Positions 14,805-21,354 of a DNA stretch of 38,094 bases are shown one piece after another. Position numbers and translations under genes: made by a program. The notes below the pieces were generated by a model, which saw nothing but the letters and a program-made list of their open reading frames with translations, searched no databases and was not told where the DNA came from. The stretch's first letter is position 1, and each line of letters starts with the position of its first letter. This DNA comes from an uncultured Anaerovibrio sp. (GTDB taxonomy: Bacteria; Bacillota; Negativicutes; Selenomonadales; Selenomonadaceae): contig CAKPYV010000021.1 of NCBI GenBank assembly GCA_934203205.1, positions 1-38,094 of the forward strand, given 5' to 3'.

Positions 14805-16492
14805 TCCTTTTCTCCTCCCAGTACCATATCACTGATGCAGGCACCTGGTGCCACCATTGGCAGTACATCCTCATTGGCAGGCAGCATTACATCAATCAGC
14901 ATAGGCCCCTCGGCAGCCAAGGCTGCTCTCAGACCTGGCAGCAGCTCCTCTGGCTTGCTGATACGGCAGGCCTTCATGCCCATGGCCTCCGCCAGCTTAA
15001 CAAAATCCGTCTTACCTCCCAGCAAGGTCTGGGAATAGCGCTTACCATAGAACATTCTCTGCCACTGGGTAACCATGCCCAGCACTCTATTATGCAGCAA
15101 AACAATCTTGACATCAATATCATTGTCAGCAGCAGTGGACATTTCCTGACAGTTCATCATAATACTGCCATCACCAGTAAAGAGAACCACCTTTTTGTCA
15201 GGCTGGCCCAGCTTTGCTCCTAGAGCTGCTGGCAGGCCGTAGCCCATAGTGCCCAGGCCGCCAGAGGTCAGGAACTGACGAGGCTTGCGGCTGTTAAAGA
15301 ACTGTGCCGCCCACATCTGATGCTGACCAACATCTGTAACCACAATGGTATTATCATCCACCAGCTGGCTAACTGTCTCAATCAGCTCCTGTGGCATAAT
15401 GTATTCGCTATGCTTCTGATAAGCAAATGGATACTGATCATTCATTTCAATAACATAATTACGCCAGATATTGAAACGAGCTGTATAATTCTCCCCAGTG
15501 CTTTGCAGCAAATGGGCAAAAACAGGCATGGACCAGCGCAAATCTCCCACTACTGGATAATCTGCCACCACATTTTTGTTGATTTCCGCTCTATCCACAT
15601 CAAAATGCACCACCTTGGCCTTAGGCGCAAAGGCAGCTACCTTGCCAATAACCCGGTCATCAAAGCGGACACCTACACCAATCAGCAGGTCGCATTCCTG
15701 AACGGCCATATTAGCTGCATAGGAACCATGCATACCCACCATGCCCAAAAATCCATCCTGAGTAGAAGGCACACAGCCCAAGCCCATCAAAGAGCTGACT
15801 ACAGGAATATGGGTATGGTCTACAATCTGACGAAACAGCTCTGTCTGATTGGACAGATTCACACCACCGCCAATAAAGAACAAAGGACGCTTGGCCTTGC
15901 CCAGAGCCTCCACCACAGCAGACACCTGAGCCTCATCCCCGGTGAAATCCCCGCTATAGCCTGGCAGATATACCTTTTCTGGATATTCATAATCCAGCTC
16001 CGCCGTGAATACATCCTTGGCAATATCAATAACCACAGGGCCAGGACGGCCAGTGCTGGCAATAAAGAAAGCTTCCTTGATAACCCTTGGCAGCTCCTGC
16101 ACATTTTTTACTAAGTAATTATGCTTGGTAATAGGGGTGGTAATGCCTACAATATCTGCCTCCTGAAAGGAATCCTTGCCAATGTAAGGATTGCCTACCT
16201 GACCAGTAAAGCATACCATTGGAATAGAATCCATATTGGCTGTAGCAATACCTGTAATCAAATTGGTAGCACCAGGACCAGAGGTAGCAAAGCAGACTCC
16301 CACCTTGCCGGTAGCTCTGGCATAGCCATCTGCCCCGTGCACAGCCCCCTGCTCATGGCGAGTAAGGATATGAGGATACTTTGCCTTGTACAGGGCATCA
16401 TAAAGATCCAGAACCGCTCCTCCCGGATAACCAAATATTACTTCTACATTTTCCCGTCTCAGGCTTTCCAATACAGCCTGTGCTCCATTCAT
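14801..16492 (-). CDS. ilvB: Acetolactate synthase large (catalytic) subunit
   Basis: Thiamine-diphosphate and FAD enzyme joining two pyruvates to acetolactate, or pyruvate and 2-oxobutyrate, at the first common step of branched-chain amino acid synthesis. 563 aa: N-terminal domain with FGYPGGAVLDLYDAL and the catalytic glutamate in RHEQGAVHGADGYAR; central FAD domain; C-terminal domain with LGTMGYGLPAALGAKLG and the cofactor motif GDGSIMMNCQEMSTA...LLHN. Start 16492 (MNGAQAVLESLRR) is preferred because the promoter and a GGGGAGG site lie just upstream; the longer frame, from 16651, begins upstream of the promoter. It forms a two-gene operon with ilvN. Confidence 0.97.
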   Translation of the reverse strand: MNGAQAVLESLRRENVEVIFGYPGGAVLDLYDALYKAKYPHILTRHEQGAVHGADGYARATGKVGVCFATSGPGATNLITGIATANMDSIPMVCFTGQVGNPYIGKDSFQEADIVGITTPITKHNYLVKNVQELPRVIKEAFFIASTGRPGPVVIDIAKDVFTAELDYEYPEKVYLPGYSGDFTGDEAQVSAVVEALGKAKRPLFFIGGGVNLSNQTELFRQIVDHTHIPVVSSLMGLGCVPSTQDGFLGMVGMHGSYAANMAVQECDLLIGVGVRFDDRVIGKVAAFAPKAKVVHFDVDRAEINKNVVADYPVVGDLRWSMPVFAHLLQSTGENYTARFNIWRNYVIEMNDQYPFAYQKHSEYIMPQELIETVSQLVDDNTIVVTDVGQHQMWAAQFFNSRKPRQFLTSGGLGTMGYGLPAALGAKLGQPDKKVVLFTGDGSIMMNCQEMSTAADNDIDVKIVLLHNRVLGMVTQWQRMFYGKRYSQTLLGGKTDFVKLAEAMGMKACRISKPEELLPGLRAALAAEGPMLIDVMLPANEDVLPMVAPGACISDMVLGGEKE

Positions 16493-16567
16493 TAACAAGA
16501 AAATTCCTCCCCTTTCCAAAGCGCGCCCACCACCAACAAAGGTTGAAAGCAACGGATATTTCGTTCT

Positions 16568-16597
16568 ATTATACTCCAATATAATATAGTATTTCAA
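16568..16597 (-). promoter_or_regulatory. ilvB-ilvN promoter
   Basis: On the minus strand TTGAAA (16597-16592), 18-nt spacer, TATAAT (16573-16568). It gives a leader of about 69 nt, too short for a T-box; I see no leader peptide or attenuator. Confidence 0.7.
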
Positions 16598-16638
16598 TAC
16601 GAACTTTACAAATTCACAACAAAAATAAGTATACCACA

Positions 16639-16668
16639 TTGCTATATACATAATAACAACAATATGAT
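16639..16668 (+). promoter_or_regulatory. Possible promoter of candidate toxin mRNA, locus B
   Basis: TTGCTA (16639-16644), 18-nt spacer, TATGAT (16663-16668). A second possible -10, TATACT (16686-16691), would place the start closer to the 5' arm of the long-range stem but has no good -35. The assignment is weaker than at locus A. Confidence 0.4.
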
Positions 16669-16768
16669 ATACTTATTTCTGCAGTTATACTGCTGACCAC
16701 CCTAAGCGACAGGCGGTTTGTTTGCACCCTCGCAGAAAGGAGAAATTCAACTCTGAGGGGGTGAGGCA

Positions 16769-16828
16769 ATGAATGATACAGAGTTACTTTTAATTTTGTT
16801 GATTTTGATTGTTCTTAAGCAAAAATAA
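16769..16828 (+). CDS. 19-aa hydrophobic peptide, candidate type I toxin
   Basis: The complete peptide is MNDTELLLILLILIVLKQK: a short acidic start, eleven consecutive Leu/Ile/Val residues and a basic end. Size and composition recall the 18-19 aa Ibs toxins of E. coli, though I do not claim homology. The ribosome region GAGGGGGTGAGG sits right before the ATG; GGGGGTG (16757-16763) can pair with CACCCTC (16725-16731), so it can be sequestered. The stop codon lies inside the 5' arm of a strong bidirectional terminator, and an antisense RNA reads back over it. It lies upstream of ilvB on the opposite strand. Confidence 0.65.
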   Translation: MNDTELLLILLILIVLKQK

Positions 16829-16916
16829 CCGCTCAAGCTTCCAAACCAAGCGGTTATTTTTTAAAGCACTAACCGACTAGCGAGGAGGACAAGCCGCCTG
16901 CTGGTGGTCTTTTCTT
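16818..16916 (-). ncRNA. Candidate antisense RNA (antitoxin) of locus B
   Basis: Predicted leftward RNA of about 100 nt from the promoter at 16923-16951 to the hairpin and U-tract at 16821-16861. It is complementary to the whole 3' part of the locus B mRNA, including both 3' arms of the long-range stem. Layout is the same as at locus A. Evidence is promoter, terminator and position only. Confidence 0.62.
16821..16862. terminator. Bidirectional terminator at locus B
   Basis: AAAAATAACCGCT (16821-16833) pairs perfectly with AGCGGTTATTTTT (16849-16861), giving U-tracts in both directions. It starts within the last codons of the 19-aa peptide. Confidence 0.88.
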
Positions 16917-16922
16917 ATCTTC

Positions 16923-16951
16923 ATTATATATCAGGTCTGGCTATATGACAA
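16923..16951 (-). promoter_or_regulatory. Antisense promoter of locus B
   Basis: On the minus strand TTGTCA (16951-16946), 17-nt spacer, TATAAT (16928-16923). Near-consensus and pointing into the locus B terminator. Confidence 0.75.
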
Positions 16952-16977
16952 GTCAAAAGAAAAATAAAATTCGATTC

Positions 16978-17006
16978 TTGAAATTATATACAAATCGTGT
17001 TATTAT
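16978..17006 (+). promoter_or_regulatory. tRNA-Gly promoter
   Basis: TTGAAA (16978-16983), 17-nt spacer, TATTAT (17001-17006), about 27 bp before the tRNA. Confidence 0.7.
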
Positions 17007-17032
17007 ATAAATGTTGTTGGTTTTCACAACCT

Positions 17033-17106
17033 GCGGGCGTAGTTCATTGGTAGAACGTCAGCTTCCCAAGCTAAAGAGGGGGGTTCGATTCCCCTCGCCC
17101 GCTCCA
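17033..17106 (+). tRNA. tRNA-Gly (anticodon CCC)
   Basis: Acceptor arms GCGGGCG (17033-17039) and CGCCCGC (17096-17102) pair fully, followed by discriminator T and an encoded CCA. D-arm AGTTCATTGGTAGAAC, anticodon loop TTCCCAA, T-arm GGGGTTCGATTCCCC. The anticodon stem TCAGC/GCTAA has one C-A mismatch, which is unusual but leaves four pairs. Confidence 0.95.
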
Positions 17107-17115
17107 TAGAGCATT

Positions 17116-17142
17116 AAACGGTTGCATAAGCAACCGTTTTTT
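17116..17142 (+). terminator. Terminator after tRNA-Gly
   Basis: AAACGGTTGC (17116-17125), loop ATAA, GCAACCGTTT (17130-17139), then further T residues. Confidence 0.9.
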
Positions 17143-17160
17143 ATGCTTTTTATGCTATTT

Positions 17161-17210
17161 TGACACTCCCCATGCCTAAAGACAGGGGTTTTATGGCGTT
17201 TTTTTGATAA
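17161..17210 (-). mobile_element. IS200/IS605-like end remnant
   Basis: On the minus strand the sequence reads AACGCCATAAAACCCC, a loop with CTTTAG, then GGGG. The CGCC-TAAAA word followed by a C-rich/G-rich hairpin with a CTTTAG loop resembles right ends next to tnpB genes of IS200/IS605 elements. No tnpA or tnpB lies nearby. A matching word, TTTTACGGCGTT...TTTGATAA, recurs at 22537-22557 beside another hairpin. Assignment rests on memory of such ends. Confidence 0.4.
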
Positions 17211-17215
17211 CCTCA

Positions 17216-17446
17216 TCAAGCTGCTCTTGCGTAATCAACAATAAAGATTTTACTTGCAATTTTTTCAAGATGTTCCAGCATATCATCAATTTTCTCCATA
17301 ACAGAGGCAGAAAATACAATTTCTCCACACTGTTCACATTTATAGCAAGGAACATTTTCTATAATTACATACGCCCCATTAATCCTTGCAAAATAACTAT
17401 CCGTTGATGGCCGCATAATGCCTGATTTACAAACTAAGCAATTCAT
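17216..17446 (-). CDS. YgiT-type zinc-finger (MqsA N-domain) antitoxin-like protein
   Basis: 76 aa with two zinc knuckles, CLVCKSG and CYKCEQCGE, the build of the N-terminal half of MqsA. It lacks the DNA-binding helix-turn-helix half of full MqsA, like many short YgiT-type partners of DUF4258 toxins. The C-terminus SKIFIVDYARAA is the usual ending of this short family. It lies seven bases downstream of the DUF4258 gene and has its own site AAGGTGTGAT, so the two form an operon. Likely role: antitoxin binding its partner. The DNA just downstream carries an IS200/IS605-like end. Confidence 0.8.
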   Translation of the reverse strand: MNCLVCKSGIMRPSTDSYFARINGAYVIIENVPCYKCEQCGEIVFSASVMEKIDDMLEHLEKIASKIFIVDYARAA

Positions 17447-17452
17447 AAAATA

Positions 17453-17764
17453 TCACACCTTTCTGGTTTTAAAATCTGCTTTCCATTTATCCTTATCTGG
17501 AAAGTAAGCTGTAATTATTCTACTAGCAGTTCCCTCATCACTCATAACCACATGTAATGGCCGAGATTTGACGGTAAATCCCAATAACAAACAACTTGGA
17601 TACGGATAATCCTCAGGATATTGCTCAATAATTTCTCCATTTTGAACAGCATATCTAATATCTTTGTTTTTTATTCCGCGCTGTCTAAATCTCTCAGCTG
17701 CATGAGCTGTAACAAAAACCATATCTTCATCATAATAAAGCTGTAACTTTTTTATGTCTATCAA
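17453..17764 (-). CDS. DUF4258 domain protein, probable toxin of a toxin-antitoxin pair
   Basis: 103 aa. The family start VTAHAAERFRQRGIKNKDIRYAVQNGEIIEQYPED and the middle CLLLGFTVKSRPLHVVM are typical of DUF4258 (PF14076), whose members are commonly paired with YgiT-type zinc-finger proteins and are thought to act as RNase-like toxins. The histidine in TAHAAERFRQRG and the H in PLHVV are candidate active-site residues. Ribosome site AGGTGGTGA lies upstream of the ATG. The toxin-first order and its place between two tRNA genes suggest an acquired module. Confidence 0.8.
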   Translation of the reverse strand: MIDIKKLQLYYDEDMVFVTAHAAERFRQRGIKNKDIRYAVQNGEIIEQYPEDYPYPSCLLLGFTVKSRPLHVVMSDEGTASRIITAYFPDKDKWKADFKTRKV

Positions 17765-17913
17765 TTATATCACCACCTATGGCCCATGCTTAGACATTCT
17801 AATTTTTTCCCATTACATTCCTGCACTCTAATTCTATCACAAAACCTATTCCATAGTACACAAATTCATTCTCCTAAAACCATCCGTCGCCTCGTTATTT
17901 TTTCAAAAAAAGC

Positions 17914-17942
17914 TTGCATTATATTTTTCAATATGGTATAGT
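17914..17942 (+). promoter_or_regulatory. tRNA-Glu promoter
   Basis: TTGCAT (17914-17919), 17-nt spacer, TATAGT (17937-17942), 13 bp before the tRNA. Confidence 0.7.
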
Positions 17943-17955
17943 ATTTCTTGTTCAC

Positions 17956-18030
17956 GGCGCGTTGGTCAAGTGGTTAAGACTCCGCCCTCTCACGGCGGCT
18001 TCAAGGGTTCGAATCCCTTACGCGTCACCA
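17956..18030 (+). tRNA. tRNA-Glu (anticodon CTC)
   Basis: Acceptor GGCGCGT pairs with ACGCGTC (one G-U). Anticodon stem CCGCC/GGCGG with loop CTCTCAC gives anticodon CTC. T-arm AGGGTTCGAATCCCT and an encoded CCA at 18028-18030. The body matches the bacterial tRNA-Glu pattern. Confidence 0.95.
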
Positions 18031-18040
18031 CGCATATGAT

Positions 18041-18070
18041 AGCTCGAAGCAAGGCTTCGGGCTTTTTTGT
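18041..18070 (+). terminator. Terminator after tRNA-Glu
   Basis: AGCTCGAAGC (18041-18050) pairs with GCTTCGGGCT (18054-18063, one G-U), followed by TTTTT. Confidence 0.9.
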
Positions 18071-18140
18071 TGTATTTTTATCCCAAAAACAAACTCTCAC
18101 ATTGCCTCTTGGCAATTGCCACTTAATCCTGCAGCGTGAA

Positions 18141-18159
18141 ACATCGGACACCTCGTCAT
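18141..18159. repeat. 19-bp repeat shared with the pgi upstream region
   Basis: ACATCGGACACCTCGTCAT is identical to 35550-35568. There it forms the right edge of a hairpin-rich element; here the rest of that element is missing. A degenerate version may lie at 17882-17899. Confidence 0.7.
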
Positions 18160-18163
18160 TTCC

Positions 18164-18195
18164 TCGTTAACCATTAATTTATATTCGGTTGACAA
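18164..18195. promoter_or_regulatory. BirA-type biotin operator
   Basis: Half-sites TCGTTAACC (18164-18172) and GGTTGACAA (18187-18195) are inverted repeats (7 of 9 positions) separated by 14 nt. Form and spacing match the biotin-repressor operator (TTGTNAACC-N14-16-GGTTNACAA). The right half contains the bioY -35 box TTGACA, so BirA binding would block transcription when biotin is plentiful. Confidence 0.8.
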
Positions 18196-18217
18196 TATTC
18201 CCGCAAACAGCTAAAAT
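18189..18217 (+). promoter_or_regulatory. bioY promoter
   Basis: TTGACA (18189-18194), 17-nt spacer, TAAAAT (18212-18217), overlapped by the BirA operator. Confidence 0.8.
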
Positions 18218-18260
18218 AAGATCGTACTCATTTTCAAACACAATCAAAGGAGTGATTTAT

Positions 18261-18827
18261 TTGTCTACAGCTGTTTCACATAATCGCAACAAAACCCGGG
18301 CCCTTACCTACTGCGGACTTTTTGTAGCCCTCATTGCCATTGGCGCTTTCATTAAGATTCCCGTACCGGTAGTGCCCTTTACCCTGCAATATTTATTCAC
18401 CATGCTGGCAGGCCTTCTGCTAGGCCGCCGCTGGGGTACTATGGCGGTGCTGACCTATGTACTGCTGGGGCTTATTGGTTTGCCAATCTTTGCGGAAGGT
18501 GGCGGCCTCTGGTATGTTCTTAAACCTAGCTTTGGCTATCTCATCGGCTTCGCTATGGGCACCTGGCTTACTGCCTATCTGGCAGAGAAAAATACCAGCC
18601 AGAAAATATCTCATTATCTGGCAGCCAACTTCGCCGGCCTGCTGGTAGTATATGGCATGGGCATGATATATTATTATATTATTTGCAATTATGTTATTGA
18701 TACCCCTATTGCCCTGTGGCCTCTGTTTCTCTACTGCTTTATTTTGGCAGTACCAGGTGACATCTGCCTGTGCATTATAGCCGCCTTTATAGTAAAACGC
18801 ATCAAGCCCCTATTCCATTTAGACTAA
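18261..18827 (+). CDS. bioY: Biotin transporter substrate-binding component BioY
   Basis: 188-aa membrane S-component of the biotin ECF transporter. About six membrane helices; the conserved BioY pieces are IKIPVPVVPFTLQYLFTMLAGLLLG, LLGLIGLPIFAEGGG, KPSFGYLIGF and the ending AVPGDICLCIIAAFIVKR. The start is TTG at 18261 with AAAGGAG eight nt upstream; the upstream in-frame TTG at 18189 is the -35 box itself and cannot be the start. A BirA-like operator indicates biotin-repressed expression. No EcfA/EcfT genes are nearby, so it would share the energising module or act alone. It ends at a strong bidirectional terminator. Confidence 0.95.
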   Translation: MSTAVSHNRNKTRALTYCGLFVALIAIGAFIKIPVPVVPFTLQYLFTMLAGLLLGRRWGTMAVLTYVLLGLIGLPIFAEGGGLWYVLKPSFGYLIGFAMGTWLTAYLAEKNTSQKISHYLAANFAGLLVVYGMGMIYYYIICNYVIDTPIALWPLFLYCFILAVPGDICLCIIAAFIVKRIKPLFHLD

Positions 18828-18851
18828 AATATACCCACAACCCCATATACT

Positions 18852-18900
18852 GTACTAAAAAACTCGTTCCTCAACCCCTGAAGAACGAGTTTTTTAGTAC
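18852..18900. terminator. Bidirectional terminator between bioY and Rpn copy 1
   Basis: A perfect 18-bp stem, 18852-18869 with 18883-18900, whose arms contain AAAAAA and TTTTTT, closing both convergent genes. Confidence 0.9.
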
Positions 18901-18913
18901 AACTATATCAATG

Positions 18914-19900
18914 TCTAATAGCCTCCAAATCAATCACAGCAAGGTCATATATTTCCCAAACTCTCCTGCTGGTATTTTTAAAGCCTTCATGGCCTGCTCT
19001 GCTGTCATACTCATGGACTCCATCAAATTCTTTATAGCCTCTAACTTTCCCTCACGTCGTCCTTCAGCTATATATTTCTCAATAACCTCGCACATTTCAT
19101 TCACCCCTTCCTCTGTAGTTTTAAACAGCCGTTTACGTTTCGATGTAATCGGAAACATTTCATCATCGTATGCATCATGCCTGGTAAATATATCCATTAA
19201 CTTAGCAACATCTGAATCATCCTGCACTTCAGCATTCACATATAACTCTGAAAAACCATTATCCACTATTTTACCATTTTCTCGAATAATCCTATCTACA
19301 TGATACAACGCCTTGCCAGACTTGTACATATCAAATTTAGATATGAATACCACTACTACATTGGGAATCGCCTTGAATCTATTCCCCGGCTCTGCAATGT
19401 TAGCTGTCAACAAGGCTGCGTTATACCGCACTCTCCGTTGATGATCATCATTGTCGGATTTTTGCACTTCGGCATTGATAATTCGCCCATCCCCCAAGGT
19501 GCATTTAACATCCAAAATACAGGAACGCCCCTGCAAATTTTTTAGCATAAATTGCGGCACATTATCCATAACCTGCAAAGCCTTATCATTCAAAATAACC
19601 TGCAATATTTCCTGACAGAATCCTCTATCCTCCGCCATCTTCTGAAACAATGCATCATCTATAGGATTTAGACTCATGGCATCCCGCCGAATCCTTGCCC
19701 TATTCCCCATTAACACCACCACCCCTCAAATAAATTCTATCATAATCGCCAATTGCAGTAAAGCAATATCCTGAAATATTTTAATTTTTGCATTGCTGTA
19801 TATTAATAATATTAGTATATAGCTAATATATATTTATAATACATAACATGAATATATTATTTTTTACCATCATTCGCCCCATCACATCAATCATGTACTT
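18914..19900. repeat. Direct repeat unit, left copy (Rpn gene plus promoter)
   Basis: From TCTAATAGCCTCC just past the stop codon to the AT-rich region upstream of the start, this segment matches 21352-22400 with few differences through the coding region and more in the promoter end. The copies lie in the same orientation on either side of the glycosyltransferase gene. Confidence 0.85.
18934..19710 (-). CDS. Rpn-like PD-(D/E)XK nuclease family transposase, copy 1
   Basis: 258-aa member of the PD-(D/E)XK nuclease family transposase group. It opens with RDAMSLNPIDDALFQKMAED, typical of the family. The likely catalytic residues are D in CILDVKCTLGDG and the E-x-Q of INAEVQKSD, followed by QRRVRYNAALLTANI. 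A charged linker (IAEGRREGKLEAIKNLMES) leads to the tail MTAEQAMKALKIPAGEF. Start ATG 19710 (MGNRARIRRDAM) follows GAGGGGTGGTGG; the GTG codons upstream are part of that site. About 1 kb including the AT-rich promoter is repeated almost exactly around 21.35-22.4 kb. No transposon ends or target duplications are evident. Confidence 0.85.
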   Translation of the reverse strand: MGNRARIRRDAMSLNPIDDALFQKMAEDRGFCQEILQVILNDKALQVMDNVPQFMLKNLQGRSCILDVKCTLGDGRIINAEVQKSDNDDHQRRVRYNAALLTANIAEPGNRFKAIPNVVVVFISKFDMYKSGKALYHVDRIIRENGKIVDNGFSELYVNAEVQDDSDVAKLMDIFTRHDAYDDEMFPITSKRKRLFKTTEEGVNEMCEVIEKYIAEGRREGKLEAIKNLMESMSMTAEQAMKALKIPAGEFGKYMTLL

Positions 19901-19907
19901 TAAGAAG

Positions 19908-19929
19908 AAATCCCTAGTCCTAGGGCTTT
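19908..19929 (-). terminator. Probable terminator of the glycosyltransferase gene
   Basis: CCCTA and TAGGG pair around a four-base loop, and the minus strand continues ATTTCTTCTT. Short stem, so moderate confidence. Confidence 0.5.
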
Positions 19930-19937
19930 GGTGGCAA

Positions 19938-21170
19938 TTAGATATATTTAGGGAGCAAATTTCCCCTTGGCATGACTTGCGTCTGATATGCCTGAAGCAG
20001 AGGCAGGCCGTTACAGAAATCCTCGCCTTCTTTGAGACCGGCTTTCTCAAGATGGGGCATGATTGCTTGCACCATAGGCACATCAATAAGAAACACAAAA
20101 AGGGGGTTTTCTTTTTTCTGCTCCGTCATTTCTTTCAGGATGCCATTTAGGCTGATAGTTGTATCATCAACCATGATATCGAGAAACACATCACCGGTTA
20201 TTGGCGAGAAATATTTTTTCGCCTGTGACAGTATCTTGGCATCACCGCAGAAAACCAGCCTGCGACCGCGACAGGCTTTCCAGAAGTTACCTATAATATG
20301 GCCAGCTAATGCCCCGGCTTGCTGACAGCTTGTCAAATAAAGCAAACCATCAAACCAGGGTGTCTTAATAAAGTACCTGGCAAAAAGCTGGTTGAAAACA
20401 TCGTCAGCATTGAAGAAATCCAAGGCTTCCCCAGCGTAATGATAGATGGCAGGAACAATTTCTTTTCGTTCTAACAAACGTTCGGCAACAATAAAGAGGT
20501 CATAATGGACATCCAGCTGGCGATATTCCTTGGCAAAATAATAGTTCAGAACATCCTGGTCAAAACAATCGTAGGCAGGATGCTTGGCTAAAAAGCTAAG
20601 ACCATCTTCCAGAAGCTGGGGGTATTGGCCATAGGCATCCATATCCAGGAGCAAAACACCAGAATTGAAATATCGGTCTTTCGGTACCACACCCTCGCTA
20701 ATAATAGCTTTATTGACCATGTGATCATATGTCAGAGCCTGTTCAGGAACAGCAGCCAGACCATTCTTGCCCACAGGTTCCCGGAAAAGTTCACGGATAT
20801 CCAGATTGACAATGATGTCACTGTCAAGATAGATGAGCTTTTTAACAGATGAAGGCAAAGCCTTCATGGCTAACAGGCGATAGAGAGCAGCCGGACTGAA
20901 GCGGCTGGTCAGTCCCTTCTCCCGCAAGACCTCAAAGACATCAGCACAGATTTCTTCCATATTGTAGAAACAAATATTATTGCCATACTTACGAGCAAGG
21001 CAAATGAATTTCTCACGATTTTCCCCAGTCAGCGTATTATCATGGAGCAGATGAATGGTCACCCATTCCTGGGTATTCTCAAAGACAGAGCAGATTGAAG
21101 CCGCTGTGATACGGCTGAATTTGCCTGTAGCATCATAGAGGGCATAACAAACATGGATTATAGAAGACAA
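19938..21170 (-). CDS. GT8-family glycosyltransferase
   Basis: About 410 aa. The N-terminal 260 residues are a GT8 domain (LPS galactosyl/glucosyltransferase type): IHVCYALYDATGKFSR, YRLLAMKALPSSVKKLIYLDSDIIV with the metal-binding D-x-D, and RYFNSGVLLLDMD, CFDQDVLNYYF, IYHYAG. The C-terminal 150 residues (GRRLVFCGDAKILSQAKKYF ... KKENPLFVFLIDVPM) are a separate domain I do not recognise; it reads like an NAD-type or sugar-modifying fold. It probably adds a hexose to a surface glycan. The start TTG at 21170 has AAAGGA eight nt upstream; the ATG at 21179 abuts that site. It stands alone between two Rpn repeats. Confidence 0.85.
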   Translation of the reverse strand: MSSIIHVCYALYDATGKFSRITAASICSVFENTQEWVTIHLLHDNTLTGENREKFICLARKYGNNICFYNMEEICADVFEVLREKGLTSRFSPAALYRLLAMKALPSSVKKLIYLDSDIIVNLDIRELFREPVGKNGLAAVPEQALTYDHMVNKAIISEGVVPKDRYFNSGVLLLDMDAYGQYPQLLEDGLSFLAKHPAYDCFDQDVLNYYFAKEYRQLDVHYDLFIVAERLLERKEIVPAIYHYAGEALDFFNADDVFNQLFARYFIKTPWFDGLLYLTSCQQAGALAGHIIGNFWKACRGRRLVFCGDAKILSQAKKYFSPITGDVFLDIMVDDTTISLNGILKEMTEQKKENPLFVFLIDVPMVQAIMPHLEKAGLKEGEDFCNGLPLLQAYQTQVMPRGNLLPKYI

Positions 21171-21218
21171 TAAAAACATCCTTTCATATTTTTGATCTAT
21201 TTAACTTTATTGTCCATT

Positions 21219-21246
21219 ATTATAATACATCCGCCCCCCCTAGCAA
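21219..21246 (-). promoter_or_regulatory. Glycosyltransferase promoter
   Basis: On the minus strand TTGCTA (21246-21241), a 16-nt spacer with an unusual G-run, TATAAT (21224-21219). Confidence 0.65.
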
Positions 21247-21261
21247 GACATTTTGTGGTGT

Positions 21262-21308
21262 AAAAAAGATTAGCAATCCACCGTCAAAGGCAAGTGCTAA
21301 TCTTTTTT
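21262..21308 (-). terminator. Terminator of Rpn copy 2
   Basis: AAAAAAGATTAGCA (21262-21275) pairs perfectly with TGCTAATCTTTTTT (21295-21308). It is symmetric, but only the leftward gene ends here. Confidence 0.85.
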
Positions 21309-21354
21309 GTTTATAACCCCTACATTGTTCCAAGAAAATGTCATTGCATTTTCT
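21309..21354. repeat. Partial copy of the pgi-upstream element (left part)
   Basis: 46 bp matching 35422-35467 at 41 positions, beginning GTTTATAACCCCTACATT and containing the AGAAAATG/CATTTTCT hairpin. It lies between the Rpn copy 2 stop and its terminator. Confidence 0.75.

Larger units (their letters stand above)
16695..16909 (+). ncRNA. Long-range paired ends of the locus B mRNA
   Basis: GACCACC (16695-16701) pairs with GGTGGTC (16903-16909), and CAGGCGGTTTG (16710-16720) pairs with CAAGCCGCCTG (16890-16900) with one G-U. The second helix has the word AGGCGGT at the same offset from the 5' end of the outer arm (16 nt) as locus A, while the outer helix uses different bases. A T-rich run (CTTTTCTTAT) follows the 3' arm. 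Confidence 0.6.

Noticed and set aside
16493..16567. T-box leader for ilvB, prompted by GGTGGTGGGCGCG on the minus strand
   Set aside because: The leader is about 69 nt, far shorter than a T-box, and the GGTGGNACC motif and specifier stem are not there.
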